A stretch of DNA of 64,000 nt from Rhodospirillales bacterium (GTDB taxonomy: Bacteria > Pseudomonadota > Alphaproteobacteria > Rhodospirillales > Shumkoniaceae). The stretch covers positions 22,272-86,271 of the forward strand of contig JAHDSF010000008.1 in NCBI GenBank assembly GCA_018432935.1, written 5' to 3'. Below the pieces are notes generated by a model, which worked only from the letters and a program-made list of their open reading frames with translations, had not been told where the DNA came from and made no database searches. The position numbers were made by a program, and so were the translations under genes. This document shows positions 46,222 to 55,211 of the stretch, in pieces; position 1 is the first letter of the stretch; the number at the start of each line of letters is the position of its first letter.

Positions 46222-46973
46222 GCGCCTTGTCCTTCCGAGGAGGAAATGCGAAGCGACGGCGCCCTCAGCCACGCGATGATCTCCGGAATGTCGGCAGACG
46301 CATCAGGCGCTCCGTCGTCCTCGCGCTGCAGCAGATAGACCGGAAGGCCAAGGCGTGCTGCCGCGTCGATCTTGGCGCGGGTCAGCGGACCGCCGGAATT
46401 CCTGGTCACCAGACAGTCGATGCGGTGGTGGAGCATGAGGGCGACCTCGCCCTCATGCTCGAACGGCGGCCGGGCAACGATCTCGATGCCGCGGACCGGT
46501 ACGCCGGAAGGTTCGATGACCCGCACCAGGAACCACAGATCGGTCCTCCGCAAGAACGCCCCCAGCGGCTTCCGCCCGACGGTCAGGAAAACCCGAGCAC
46601 ACCGCGGCAGGGCATCGACCAGATCATCCCAGCAAGCGAAGCAGCGCCAATCGGCTCCCGGCGGCGGCAGCCACGGCGCGCGATCGAGGGCGCGCAACGG
46701 CAGGCCCCGGATTTCGGCCGCCCGGCGCGCATGGGCTGCGATCCGCCGTGCGAAGGGATGCGTGGCCAGGACGACGTGGGTGAACCCCTCCGCTGCCAGG
46801 AAATCCGCCAGCCCCTCCGCGCCGCCGAACCCGCCGTCCCGGTGCGGATACGGCAACGCCGTCGGGTTCTCCAACACCCCGGCACGGGAATGCAGGAAAT
46901 CGATGCCCGCCCCCCGCAGGGCCAGGCATAGCTCGTGGGCTTCGCTGGTGCCGCCGAGGACCAGCACCTTCAT
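46218..46973 (-). CDS. cobK: Precorrin-6A (cobalt-precorrin-6A) reductase
   Basis: A 251-residue CobK/CbiJ NADPH reductase. VLVLGGTSEAHELCLAL at the N-terminus is the family start motif, followed by a CHAG-like SRAGV segment, VLATHPFARRIAAHA, and RNSGGPLTRAKIDAAARLGLPV near the end. It reduces the macrocycle C18-C19 bond. The ATG at 46973 overlaps the cbiD stop (ATGA). Together cbiD-cobK form a short unit just upstream of the riboswitch-controlled operon. Confidence 0.95.
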   Translation of the reverse strand: MKVLVLGGTSEAHELCLALRGAGIDFLHSRAGVLENPTALPYPHRDGGFGGAEGLADFLAAEGFTHVVLATHPFARRIAAHARRAAEIRGLPLRALDRAPWLPPPGADWRCFACWDDLVDALPRCARVFLTVGRKPLGAFLRRTDLWFLVRVIEPSGVPVRGIEIVARPPFEHEGEVALMLHHRIDCLVTRNSGGPLTRAKIDAAARLGLPVYLLQREDDGAPDASADIPEIIAWLRAPSLRISSSEGQGA

Positions 46974-48031
46974 GACGCGAAGTCCTCCGCGGCCAGGACG
47001 TTGCCGTCGCGGTCGGTGACCAGCACCTCGACCGCGACCGGCGCGCCGTCCAGAATCTTCAGGGCCTCGATCCTCGCTGCCCGCGCCACCGCCTCGGCAA
47101 AGGGCGCGCCAAGCCGCTGGTGGATCTCCAGCACGGTGTTGGCGTCGCGAGCCCCCGGCGCTGCGATCCCTTCGCCCTCGAGCCAGCTTTCCAGCGCCGC
47201 GAAATCGACACGGCTTCGCCTTGAATGCAGGTCGCGGGCGCCCTGGGCCAGCTTGGTCAGCTTCGCGATGCCCCCCGCCAGGGTCAGCCGCGCGATCGGA
47301 TGACCGCGCAGGTACTTGAGGGTACCGCCGACGAAGTCCCCCATGTCGAGGCACGCCTCCTCCGGCAGGCCGTGGCGCCGGCGGGCCGCGCGCTCCGAAT
47401 TCGCACCCGTGGCCGCGATCACGTGTGTCCGCCCCTCGGCCGCCGCCACGTCGATGCCGCGGTGGATCGAGGCGATCCAGGCGGCGCACGAGAAGGGACG
47501 GACGATCCCCGTGGTGCCAAGGATCGACAACCCGCCGACGATCCCGAGCCGCCCGTTCAGCGTGCTCCTGGCAAGCCGGTCGCCGCCCGGCACGGAGATC
47601 GTGATCGTCAGGTCCGGCGAGACGCCGGCCGCATTGGTGACCTCGATCACCGCCTCTTCGATCATCCGCCGCGGCACCGGGTTGATGGCCGGCTCGCCGA
47701 CCGCCAGGGGCAAGCCCGGCTTGGTCACCGTTCCGACGCCCTCGCCGGCGGCGAAAGTCACGCCGGTCCCCCTGGCGGCGCGCGCGATGCGGGCCCGGAT
47801 CGTCGCGCCATGGGTGACGTCGGGATCGTCGCCGGCGTCCTTGACGATCCCGCATTCGGCCCAGTCCGGCCCCAGCCGGCAATCGACGGGTGGGAACCGG
47901 GGCTCGGCGCCGTTCGGCAGGACGAAGGACACCTCGTCCGGAAACCGCCCCTGGAGGAGGGCGAGCGTCGCCGCCTTCGCCGCCAGCGCGGCGCAGCATC
48001 CCGTCGTCCATCCCTTGCGCAGCTGGGCCAT
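46970..48031 (-). CDS. cbiD: Cobalt-precorrin-5B C1-methyltransferase
   Basis: A 353-residue CbiD, the anaerobic-pathway C1 methyltransferase that replaces CobF. RKGWTTGCCAALAAKAA at the N-terminus, GVGTVTKPGLPLAVGEPAINPVPR and LGTTGIVRPFS are hallmark segments. ATG at 48031 fits these; the frame extends upstream over the divergent promoter region without homology. No riboswitch precedes it on its own strand, unlike the two flanking cobalamin operons. Confidence 0.95.
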   Translation of the reverse strand: MAQLRKGWTTGCCAALAAKAATLALLQGRFPDEVSFVLPNGAEPRFPPVDCRLGPDWAECGIVKDAGDDPDVTHGATIRARIARAARGTGVTFAAGEGVGTVTKPGLPLAVGEPAINPVPRRMIEEAVIEVTNAAGVSPDLTITISVPGGDRLARSTLNGRLGIVGGLSILGTTGIVRPFSCAAWIASIHRGIDVAAAEGRTHVIAATGANSERAARRRHGLPEEACLDMGDFVGGTLKYLRGHPIARLTLAGGIAKLTKLAQGARDLHSRRSRVDFAALESWLEGEGIAAPGARDANTVLEIHQRLGAPFAEAVARAARIEALKILDGAPVAVEVLVTDRDGNVLAAEDFAS

Positions 48032-48123
48032 TCGCTTTTCCCGCCTGCCCGCAAATATAGGGCCAAGGCCGTCACCGGGAAATCGGCTCCGGCTTCCCCA
48101 GTCCCGCTTTGACGGGCTGCTGC

Positions 48124-48151
48124 TTGACGGAGCAGCCGGGGCTGGCATAGC
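48124..48151 (+). promoter_or_regulatory. Candidate promoter of cbiMNQO
   Basis: TTGACG (48124-48129) and CATAGC (48146-48151) with a 16-base spacer, placing a start near 48158, at the beginning of the riboswitch. Confidence 0.4.
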
Positions 48152-48159
48152 CTGACGAT

Positions 48160-48360
48160 GATGGTTCCCGCCTGAGGGATTAATAGGGAACACGGTGAGG
48201 ATTACCCATCAGGGGCCGAATCCGTGGCTGTCCCCGCAACTGTGAGCGGTTAGGACCTCGGCAGTAGTGCCACTGGCTGCGTTCTACTTCCACGGGAACG
48301 CGTGAAGGTCGGGAAGGTTGCCGAATTCCGACGATCCGCAAGCCAGGAGACCTGCCATCG
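48160..48360 (+). promoter_or_regulatory. Cobalamin riboswitch upstream of cbiMNQO
   Basis: B12 riboswitch elements in order: AGGGAACACGGTGAGG near 48186, CCCCGCAACTGTGAGCGG near 48235, GCCACTGG near 48270 and the B12 box GCCAGGAGACCTGCC near 48342-48356. It lies about 80 bases before the cbiM start and should shut off cobalt import when the coenzyme is sufficient. Confidence 0.93.
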
Positions 48361-48439
48361 GCGTTGTGTGCGTGAACCAGCCCAGGCGGGGTGTCCAGGG
48401 TCGAGCGTCGCGCCACGTCATCGTGGAAGGACTCCAAGC

Positions 48440-49108
48440 ATGCATATCATGGAAGGTTACCTGCCGGCGTCGCATTGTGCGGCGTGGTATGCGGCCTCTG
48501 CCCCCTTCGTGGTGGCCGGGGCCCTGCGGATCCGCAAGATCGTAAGGGAAAGACCCGAGGCGCGGATGATTCTGGCGGCTTCGGGCGCCTTCGCATTCGT
48601 GCTCTCCGCTCTCAAGATACCCTCGGTCACCGGCTCCTGCTCGCACCCGACCGGCACCGGTCTCGGCGCGGTGATCTTCGGACCTTCGGTCATGGCCGTG
48701 CTCGGCGTCCTCGTCCTTTTGTTCCAGGCGCTTCTCCTGGCCCACGGCGGGTTGACGACGCTGGGCGCCAACACGTTCTCCATGGCCGTCGTGGGGCCAT
48801 GGGTCGCCTACGCCATCTGGAGGCTCGGCCGCGGGCTTGGCCTGTCGGTGGCACTGTCGATCTTTCTCGCCGCGGCGCTGGGCGATCTTGCCACCTACGT
48901 GTTCACCTCGGTCCAGCTCGCCCTCGCCTATCCCGACCCGACTTCGGGCATCGTCGGCGCAGTGGCGAAGTTCGGCGGCATCTTCGCCGTCACCCAGATC
49001 CCGCTCGCGATCGCCGAGGGGATCCTGACCGTGGTCGTCATCGACGCGCTGGCCGGCAAGACGGCCGATGCCGACAAGGTCGGCGTTCTGGCAGGGGAGA
49101 TCCGCTGA
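48440..49108 (+). CDS. cbiM: Cobalt ECF transporter S component CbiM
   Basis: A 222-residue membrane protein, the metal-specific subunit of the CbiMNQO cobalt importer. The N-terminal MHIMEGYLP supplies the Met1/His2 Co2+ ligands, and [12 protein letters not shown] supplies a further His. About seven helices follow. GGAAGGA lies eight bases before the ATG. The TGA shares a base with the cbiN ATG. Located immediately downstream of its own riboswitch. Confidence 0.96.
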   Translation: MHIMEGYLPASHCAAWYAASAPFVVAGALRIRKIVRERPEARMILAASGAFAFVLSALKIPSVTGSCSHPTGTGLGAVIFGPSVMAVLGVLVLLFQALLLAHGGLTTLGANTFSMAVVGPWVAYAIWRLGRGLGLSVALSIFLAAALGDLATYVFTSVQLALAYPDPTSGIVGAVAKFGGIFAVTQIPLAIAEGILTVVVIDALAGKTADADKVGVLAGEIR

Positions 49109-49422
49109 TGCGTATCCCACGTTCCGCCTGGCTGCTGCTGCTCCTGGCCGTCCTGGTCGTGGTTCCCCTGCTCAAAGGCGGGGAATTCGGAGGATCGGAC
49201 GGCGAGGCCTCGGTTGCGATCGAACAAGCCAACCCAGGCTTCACGCCCTGGCTTGATCCGCTCTGGGAACCGCCGAGCGGCGAGATCGAAAGCCTGCTGT
49301 TCGCGCTTCAGGCGGCCTTGGGTGCGCTGGTCATTGGCTACGTCGTCGGACGCCGCCATGGCCAAAGCCGGGCGCGCGCCGACAGGACCGGTTCCGGACG
49401 ACCGGCTCAGTCGGCCGGCTGA
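49108..49422 (+). CDS. cbiN: Cobalt transporter accessory subunit CbiN
   Basis: A 104-residue protein with an N-terminal helix (AWLLLLLAVLVVVPLL), a periplasmic loop containing GEFGGSDGEA and a second helix (LLFALQAALGALVIGYVVG), the two-helix CbiN layout. It activates CbiM for Co2+ loading. Start overlaps the cbiM stop (TGATG); cbiQ follows after three bases. Confidence 0.93.
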   Translation: MRIPRSAWLLLLLAVLVVVPLLKGGEFGGSDGEASVAIEQANPGFTPWLDPLWEPPSGEIESLLFALQAALGALVIGYVVGRRHGQSRARADRTGSGRPAQSAG

Positions 49423-49425
49423 GCC

Positions 49426-50166
49426 ATGTCCCTGTCGTCGATGGTCGACCGCGCCGCCAGCCTGAGCCGCTGGCGCAACCGGCCGGTCGCCGAGAAGGCC
49501 TGTCTGGGCCTCGGGTTCCTGATCCTCGCCGTCTCCCTGCCGCCGTGGCCGGGAGCGGCGCTGGTCGGGGGCGCCATGCTGGTCATCACCTTCGCGGGCG
49601 CGCGGGTTCCGTTCCGCCTCTGGGCGACGGTCGCCGTGCTCCCCGTGGGATTCCTCGCCGCCGGTTCGGTAGCGCTGATGCTCCAGATCGGTCCCGACGG
49701 CCTCGCGCCGGCGCCGGGGGGCGTGGCGGCCGCGGGCCTTCTGACGCTGCGCGCGCTGGCGGCGACCAGTTGTCTTCTGTTCCTGGCCCTCACCACTCCA
49801 GCCACCGATCTTCTCTCCGGCCTGCGCCGCCTCGGCGTCCCGGTCGAAGTGGTCGAGATCGCGCTGCTTACCTACCGCTTCGTCTTCCTGATCGGCGACA
49901 CGGCGGTGGCCATGACGCACGCGCAGCGAGCGCGTCTTGGCCATTCGACGCGGCGGCGCCGGCTGCGCTCGGTCGGCCTCGTGATCGCCAATCTGTTGCC
50001 GCGTGCGCTGGATCAGGCGCGACGGATGGAGACCGGCCTTGCGGCGCGCGGCTGGGCCGGCGACATGCGGGTCCTCAGCAACACGCCCAGAGCCTCCCCC
50101 ACCGCCCTCCTCGCCATCTTCACGCTGCAGGTGGCAGTCGCCGCGGCGGGAGCTTGGCTGGCATGA
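49426..50166 (+). CDS. cbiQ: Cobalt ECF transporter T component CbiQ
   Basis: A 246-residue membrane coupling protein with about five helices and the two cytoplasmic coupling motifs that contact the ATPase: LRRLGVPVEVVEIALLTYRF and, near the C-terminus, QARRMETGLAARGW with the A-R-G signature. It transmits ATP hydrolysis to CbiM. The TGA overlaps the cbiO ATG (ATGA). Confidence 0.95.
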   Translation: MSLSSMVDRAASLSRWRNRPVAEKACLGLGFLILAVSLPPWPGAALVGGAMLVITFAGARVPFRLWATVAVLPVGFLAAGSVALMLQIGPDGLAPAPGGVAAAGLLTLRALAATSCLLFLALTTPATDLLSGLRRLGVPVEVVEIALLTYRFVFLIGDTAVAMTHAQRARLGHSTRRRRLRSVGLVIANLLPRALDQARRMETGLAARGWAGDMRVLSNTPRASPTALLAIFTLQVAVAAAGAWLA

Positions 50167-51017
50167 CGATCCTCTCCGCCGACAACGTCAGCTACGCCTT
50201 CCCCGGTGGCATCCCGGCACTCAGCAACCTGAGCCTGAGCGTGGAGAAGGGGCGGCGTCTCGCCGTCCTCGGCCCGAACGGCGCCGGCAAGACGACGCTG
50301 TTCCTGCATCTCAACGGCACGTTGAAGCCGAATGCCGGGCGCGTGACGGTGGCCGGAAAACCCGGCGACTATACGCGCAGGGGCCTCAACGACTGGCGTC
50401 GGCGCGTCGGTCTCGTCATGCAGGATGCCGACGACCAGCTCTTCGCGGCCACCGTCTTCGAGGACGTTTCCTTCGGACCGCTCAACCTCGGCCTCTCCGA
50501 GGCGGAAGCGCGGGAACGGGTGGAAGAGGCCCTCGCCGCGTTGCGGATCACGGATCTCAAGGACCGTCCCACCCACAGGCTCTCCGGCGGCCAGAAGAAG
50601 CGGGTGGCGATCGCCGGCGCCATCGCCATGCGGCCGGAGGTGCTCCTGCTCGACGAGCCGACCGCGGGCCTCGACCATCCTGGGTCGGCGCACCTGGTGG
50701 CGCTGCTCGAAAGGCTGTCCGCGGGCGGCATGACGCTCGTCTTCTCCACCCACGAGGTGGATCTAGCCCTCAGGCTCGCCGACGAGGTGGCGTTGTTCAG
50801 CAGCGGCAGCGTAATCGCCCACGGTCCTGCCGAAGCCGTCCTTGCGGACAAAGATCTGCTCGCCGCCGCGCACCTGCGGCCGCCGCTGCTCGTCGAGGTG
50901 TGCCTGAAGGCCCGCGAGCTTGGGCTCCTCGGCTCGGGCACGCCACTGCCTCGAGACCCCTCGCAGCTACTTCAGCTGATGGACCGGTGGGTGAAGGAAC
51001 GGGCAAGCGCCTCGTGA
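50163..51017 (+). CDS. cbiO: Cobalt ECF transporter ATPase CbiO
   Basis: A 284-residue ABC ATPase. Walker A GPNGAGKT at about residues 38-45, Q-loop MQDADDQLFA, signature LSGGQKKR and Walker B VLLLDEPTAGLD, with the H-loop in STHEVDLAL. It energises the CbiMNQO importer. Short C-terminal extension (TPLPRDPSQLLQLMDRW) is typical of cobalt/nickel ECF ATPases. A terminator follows about 30 bases downstream. Confidence 0.95.
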   Translation: MTILSADNVSYAFPGGIPALSNLSLSVEKGRRLAVLGPNGAGKTTLFLHLNGTLKPNAGRVTVAGKPGDYTRRGLNDWRRRVGLVMQDADDQLFAATVFEDVSFGPLNLGLSEAEARERVEEALAALRITDLKDRPTHRLSGGQKKRVAIAGAIAMRPEVLLLDEPTAGLDHPGSAHLVALLERLSAGGMTLVFSTHEVDLALRLADEVALFSSGSVIAHGPAEAVLADKDLLAAAHLRPPLLVEVCLKARELGLLGSGTPLPRDPSQLLQLMDRWVKERASAS

Positions 51018-51047
51018 GTGCCCCGGCGATGCCGTCCAGGGCGTCGG

Positions 51048-51083
51048 CCAAAGAAAAAGGGCCATTGCTGGCCCTTTCTTTGG
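51048..51083. terminator. Bidirectional rho-independent terminator (cbiO / tRNA-Met)
   Basis: Inverted repeat with AGGGCCA (51058-51064) and TGGCCCT (51069-51075) around a TTGC loop, extended by CCAAAGAAA/TTTCTTTGG arms. T-tracts follow on both strands, so it can end cbiMNQO rightward and the tRNA transcript leftward. Its right arm overlaps the tRNA CCA end. Confidence 0.85.
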
Positions 51084-51157
51084 TAGCGGAGGAGGGATTC
51101 GAACCCCCGACACAAGGATTATGATTCCTCTGCTCTAGCCAACTGAGCTACTCCGCC
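51081..51157 (-). tRNA. tRNA-Met (CAT)
   Basis: A 77-nt cloverleaf on the minus strand: acceptor GGCGGAG/CTCCGCT, D-arm GCTCAGTTGGCTAGAGC, anticodon stem GAGGA/TCCTT with loop ATCATAA (anticodon CAT), T-arm GGGGGTTCGAATCCCTC and encoded ACCA. The sequence looks like elongator tRNA-Met; a lysidine-modified Ile2 tRNA with CAT is the alternative. Confidence 0.95.
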
Positions 51158-51236
51158 GCACGGTCCCGCCGGGGTGCGGCGGGAGGAGACGCATATACGT
51201 CGGGGAACGGCCCCAAGTCAAGGGCGGCGGCCCCGT

Positions 51237-52235
51237 TCAGAGGCGGATTCCGTGCACCGAACGATAGTCGGCGAGAACCTGGTCGATGATCCAGTTGGCG
51301 CGGATCCCGGATTCGCCGCCGCTCGGGCAGGTCCCCTGCCCGTTCATCTCGTCGACGATACTCTGGATCAGCGGCTGGTGGACGTGCTTGGGGAAGCCGA
51401 TGTCGAAGCTCTGCTTGCCCTCCAGCGTCTTCAGCTCGATCGGGCGCGGAGTGTAGAACGAGAACGAGACCTCGCCCTTGTCGCCGACGATCCAGGTCCG
51501 CTCGTAGTTCTCGTAGGCGGCGAAGTTCCAGGTTCCCGACACCTGGATCCCACGGTCGAAGGCGACGCAGGCGGTGACCGTGTCCTCGGCCGCGTACAGG
51601 CCGGCCTGGTTGGTGGCGATGCCGCGCACGTCCCGGGCCGGGCCGAACAGCGCGTCCATGAAGTCCAGCGCATGGGAGCCGATGTCGACGAACACCCCGC
51701 CGCCGCCGATCTCGGGGACGTAACGCCATGATGCCGGCAGCGCCTCGAAGCCCTCGGCCGGGGTCGCTTCCTGGTGGTGGATCACGCCGTAGCGCACCTT
51801 GCCGATGGCGCCGCCGTCCACCAGTTCCTTGACCTTGAGGAACAACGGCATGGCGCGGCGATAGTAGGCGACCCACAGCGGCACCCCCGCCTTGCGGCAG
51901 GCCTCCAGCATCGCCTCGGCGTCGGCGTAGGTGCGGGCGACCGGCTTCTCGACCAGCACCGGCTTGCCGGCGGCCGCGCAGCGCAGCACGTACTCCTTGT
52001 GCGAATCGGGCCGGGTCGCGATGTAGACGACGTCGACCTCGGGATCGTTGATCAGCTTGTCGGCATCGTCGTACCAGCGCGGCACTCCGTTGCGCTCGGC
52101 ATACGACTTGGCGAGTTCGCCGTTGCGCCGCATCACCGCGACCAGAGCCGAGTTGGCGGCCTGGGCCATGCCCGGCCCGCTCTTGACCTCGGTCACGTCG
52201 CCGCAGCCGAGGATGCCCCATCGGATCGTCCTCAT
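51237..52235 (-). CDS. Gfo/Idh/MocA family dehydrogenase
   Basis: A 332-residue NAD(P)-dependent oxidoreductase for sugars or related polyols. GILGCGDVTEVKSGPG near the start is the dinucleotide motif, LVEKPVARTY contains the conserved EKP, and GGGVFVDIGSHALDFM holds the catalytic D-x-G-x-H segment. It is the last gene of the TRAP cluster; about 100 bases separate it from the SDR. ATG at 52235 chosen because the family motif begins six residues in. The substrate is unknown but probably matches the imported compound. Confidence 0.9.
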   Translation of the reverse strand: MRTIRWGILGCGDVTEVKSGPGMAQAANSALVAVMRRNGELAKSYAERNGVPRWYDDADKLINDPEVDVVYIATRPDSHKEYVLRCAAAGKPVLVEKPVARTYADAEAMLEACRKAGVPLWVAYYRRAMPLFLKVKELVDGGAIGKVRYGVIHHQEATPAEGFEALPASWRYVPEIGGGGVFVDIGSHALDFMDALFGPARDVRGIATNQAGLYAAEDTVTACVAFDRGIQVSGTWNFAAYENYERTWIVGDKGEVSFSFYTPRPIELKTLEGKQSFDIGFPKHVHQPLIQSIVDEMNGQGTCPSGGESGIRANWIIDQVLADYRSVHGIRL

Positions 52236-52335
52236 CGCCTCCCCCTTCCCTTCAGCAGGACGGCCCCGGGCCGTGACGCCAGGGGCCGCCTTGATCTGCA
52301 ACGTGGCGCCGCGTCGCGGCGGCGTCAACGGGCGC

Positions 52336-53100
52336 TCAGACCATCAGGGCGCCGCCGTTGATCTGCAGCATCTGCCCGGTCATCCAGCCGCTCGCCTGGT
52401 CGGAGGCGAGGTACAGGAACGCGGCGACGATGTCCTCGGGCTGCCCGATGCGCCGCAGCGGCAGGCTCTTGGCCGCACCTTCCCAGCGCTCCTTGGGGGT
52501 GTGCACCTCGTGGAAGCGTGTCGCCACGAACCCCGGCGACACGCAGTTGGCGCGGATGCCCTCCGGCCCGTACTCGAAGGCCAGCCAGCGCGTAAAGGTC
52601 TCGACGAAAGCCTTGGAGCCGGCATAGAGGCCGGATCCGGGCCCGCCGCCGTTGCGCGCCGCCAGCGAGCCGGTGGTGATCACATTCCCATGCCCCTGCT
52701 TCTTGAAGTGCGGGTAGGCGGCCTGGGTGGCGAACACCACCGAACGAATGTTGACGTCGAGGATCTTGTCGTAAAGCGCTTCGTCGATGTCGTCGAGGCG
52801 CACGCGCTTGACGATGTCACCGGCGTTGTTGACGAGAACGTCGAGGCTGCCGAACGCCTCCGCCGCCTGATCGACGACCTGGGCCGCGACCTCGCGCTTG
52901 CTGACGTCGCCCATCACCAGGGTTGCTTCGGCGCCGAGGCCGCGGATCTCGGCCACCACTTCCTCGGCAGCCTGCCGGCTGGAGAACCCGTGCACGGCCA
53001 CCTTCGCCCCGTGGCGGGCGAAACCCAGGGCGACGGCCGCTCCGATCCCCTTGCTGGAGCCGGTGACCAGAACGGCCTTGCCTTGAAGATCCTCGAACAA
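52336..53100 (-). CDS. SDR family oxidoreductase in the TRAP operon
   Basis: A 254-residue classical SDR: TGSSKGIG at residues 13-20, NNAG at 91-94, YAGSK (Tyr159, Lys163) and a C-terminal INGGALMV. The third residue after strand two (HGFSSR) suggests NADP(H). The start is an unusual TTG at 53100, supported by a strong AAGGAGG five bases upstream. It sits 23 bases after dctM, so it probably oxidises the imported sugar acid or an intermediate. Confidence 0.88.
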   Translation of the reverse strand: MFEDLQGKAVLVTGSSKGIGAAVALGFARHGAKVAVHGFSSRQAAEEVVAEIRGLGAEATLVMGDVSKREVAAQVVDQAAEAFGSLDVLVNNAGDIVKRVRLDDIDEALYDKILDVNIRSVVFATQAAYPHFKKQGHGNVITTGSLAARNGGGPGSGLYAGSKAFVETFTRWLAFEYGPEGIRANCVSPGFVATRFHEVHTPKERWEGAAKSLPLRRIGQPEDIVAAFLYLASDQASGWMTGQMLQINGGALMV

Positions 53101-53123
53101 TCACACCTCCTTCTGCGGTTGGA

Positions 53124-54425
53124 TCACATGTACTGGCCCATCAGCGCCCTGGGCAGGAACAGGATCACGTCCGGGAACAGGATGATGAAGATGAGGACGC
53201 CGACCATCGGCAGCAACACGATGAGGACGTCCTTCAGCGCGTCAATCAACTTGATTTTGCCGATCGCGCAGGAGATCAGCAGGCACAAGCCGTACGGCGG
53301 CGTCACCAGGCCGAAGGCGATCGACACGACGCCGATGATGGCGAAGTGGACCGGATGAATCCCGGCGCTGGCCGCCACCGGCGCCAGCACGGTGCCGACG
53401 ATGATGATCGCCGGAATGGCGTCGATGAAGCAGCCGATGAACAGGAACGAAGCTGCGATGATGAAGCCCACCGCGACCGGCCCCGCCCCCCAGGTCGCCA
53501 TCACCGAGACGATGGCGGCCGGGATCTTGTAGTAGGCGAGCAGCCAGCCGAACGCCGAGGCGGTGCCGACGCAGAACAGCGCGATGGCGGCGAAGCGGGC
53601 CGAATCGTAGAACACCTTGAGGACGTTCCTGGGCGAGACCGAGCGGTAGACGAACAGCCCGATCGCCAGCGCGTAGACCACCGCCACCGCAGACGCCTCG
53701 GTCGGCGTGAACATGCCGCCGACGATGCCGCCGACGATGATGACCGGGGTCATGATGGCGAGAATCGAGGCGCCGAGCGCGCTCAGGAAGTCCATGAAGC
53801 TGGACTTCGCGTAGATCGGGTAGTTATAGATTTTTGCGTAGATGTACACCAAGGTCATCTGAGACAGCCCGATCAGCACCCCCGGCACGACACCGGCCAG
53901 GAACAGCCCGCCGATCGACACCGACATCAGGCCGCCCCACACCACCATCAGGATGCTGGGCGGGATGATCACACCCATCACCGCCGAGCAGGCGGTAATG
54001 GCAACCGTGAAGCCAGTGCCGTAGCCCTGCTTCTTCATCGCCGGGATGAGGATCGAGCCGATGCCGGCGGCGTCGGCGTTCGATGATCCCGAAATGCCGG
54101 CGAAAATCATGCTGACCATCACGTTGACATGGCCGAGACCGCCGGGAAACCGGCCGACGATGGTCTGGCAGAGGCGGATCAGCTGGTCGGTGATGCCGGC
54201 CGAGTTCATCAGGTTGGCGGCCAGCAGGAAGAACGGCACCGCCAGGATGACGAACGAGTTGTAGGACTTGAACATCTCGTAGGCGAGCAGCATCGGGGTC
54301 ATGCGCTCGTCGAACAGGAATACCGGGACGCACGCCAGGCCAAGGGCGAAGGCGACCGGAACCCGAAGGATTACCAGGATCGCGAACAGCACGAACAGCA
54401 TCGTGCCTACTTCGAAGGGAGACAT
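53124..54425 (-). CDS. dctM: TRAP transporter large permease DctM
   Basis: A 433-residue membrane protein with about 12 helices. FGL-type features include FVILAVPFFLLAANLMNSAGI, GHVNVMVSMIFAGISGSSNADAAGIG, IIPPSILMVVWG and GGMFTPTEASAVAVVYAL, all diagnostic of the DctM subunit. It carries the Na+-coupled transport of an organic acid. Start shares a base with the dctQ stop (TGATG). Confidence 0.95.
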   Translation of the reverse strand: MSPFEVGTMLFVLFAILVILRVPVAFALGLACVPVFLFDERMTPMLLAYEMFKSYNSFVILAVPFFLLAANLMNSAGITDQLIRLCQTIVGRFPGGLGHVNVMVSMIFAGISGSSNADAAGIGSILIPAMKKQGYGTGFTVAITACSAVMGVIIPPSILMVVWGGLMSVSIGGLFLAGVVPGVLIGLSQMTLVYIYAKIYNYPIYAKSSFMDFLSALGASILAIMTPVIIVGGIVGGMFTPTEASAVAVVYALAIGLFVYRSVSPRNVLKVFYDSARFAAIALFCVGTASAFGWLLAYYKIPAAIVSVMATWGAGPVAVGFIIAASFLFIGCFIDAIPAIIIVGTVLAPVAASAGIHPVHFAIIGVVSIAFGLVTPPYGLCLLISCAIGKIKLIDALKDVLIVLLPMVGVLIFIILFPDVILFLPRALMGQYM

Positions 54426-55171
54426 CAGAGGACCTCCTCGAGCTTGACCTTCACCTCCAACTGGGCCTCGGTTTCGCCCTCGGGGTGCGGTTCGATGCCT
54501 CGAATTCGTTGAATGTCGTCGAACATCTTGCCGGACAGGAACACCGTCCACACCAGGCCGGCCATCGGCCAGGCCATGTAGATGATCCACATCGGCAACT
54601 CGGAGATCTCGGAAATCTGATAGATGGCCGAAGCAGCGAAGTCATAGCCGTAGAAGACGAAGGTGACGGCGACGACCAGCATGCTGCCGTGCACGACCGC
54701 CCTGGAATACCCCTTGCCCTGCACCGTCTTCGGCGTCGGGAGAACGTCGACGTCGAAGTGGGTGTCCTCCCGGCAGCCGATCATGGCGCCGGCCATGATG
54801 ATCCAGATGAAGCAGAAGCGCGCGATCTCCTCGGTCCAGATGTAACGGGGGATCAACCCCGTGTAGCGCGACAGCACCTGCATGCTGACCGGGATCACCA
54901 GGATCACCATCAGCGCCGTCAGGACCACCTGCAGCCCCCGGTAGGAGCCGTCGCGAACGGCCGCCCCGAGCCGGGTCGGTGCCGTGCCCAGCAGCGTGGC
55001 GAGAGCCACCGCCGCGATGCAGGCGACTTCCTTCGAGAAGATCGTGAGCAGCACCTCCCCTTCGACGAGGAGGGCCAGAACATGCATGACGATGAGAATG
55101 GTTGCGGCGGCCATGCCGAACGACATGAACCGGGCCGCACGGCTCCCCTTGCCGCTTGCCGTGTGCGCCAT
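54425..55171 (-). CDS. dctQ: TRAP transporter small permease DctQ
   Basis: A 248-residue membrane protein, longer than the usual 160-200-residue DctQ. An extra N-terminal pair of helices precedes the DctQ core (LMVILVIPVSMQVLSRYTG, IWTEEIARFCFIWIIMAGAMIGCRED, HFDVDVLP, then two more helices). WTEExARxxFxWxxxxGA is the family signature. A long GC hairpin separates it from dctP; it is coupled to dctM. Confidence 0.9.
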   Translation of the reverse strand: MAHTASGKGSRAARFMSFGMAAATILIVMHVLALLVEGEVLLTIFSKEVACIAAVALATLLGTAPTRLGAAVRDGSYRGLQVVLTALMVILVIPVSMQVLSRYTGLIPRYIWTEEIARFCFIWIIMAGAMIGCREDTHFDVDVLPTPKTVQGKGYSRAVVHGSMLVVAVTFVFYGYDFAASAIYQISEISELPMWIIYMAWPMAGLVWTVFLSGKMFDDIQRIRGIEPHPEGETEAQLEVKVKLEEVL

Positions 55172-55211
55172 AAGAATGACCTTGCCTGCCTCGCCAGGGA
55201 CCAGAAAGCAC

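Noticed and set aside
46970..48193. cbiD starting at 48193 with 54 extra residues
   Set aside because: The extension crosses the divergent promoter/riboswitch region and lacks homology; the family start motif begins at 48031.
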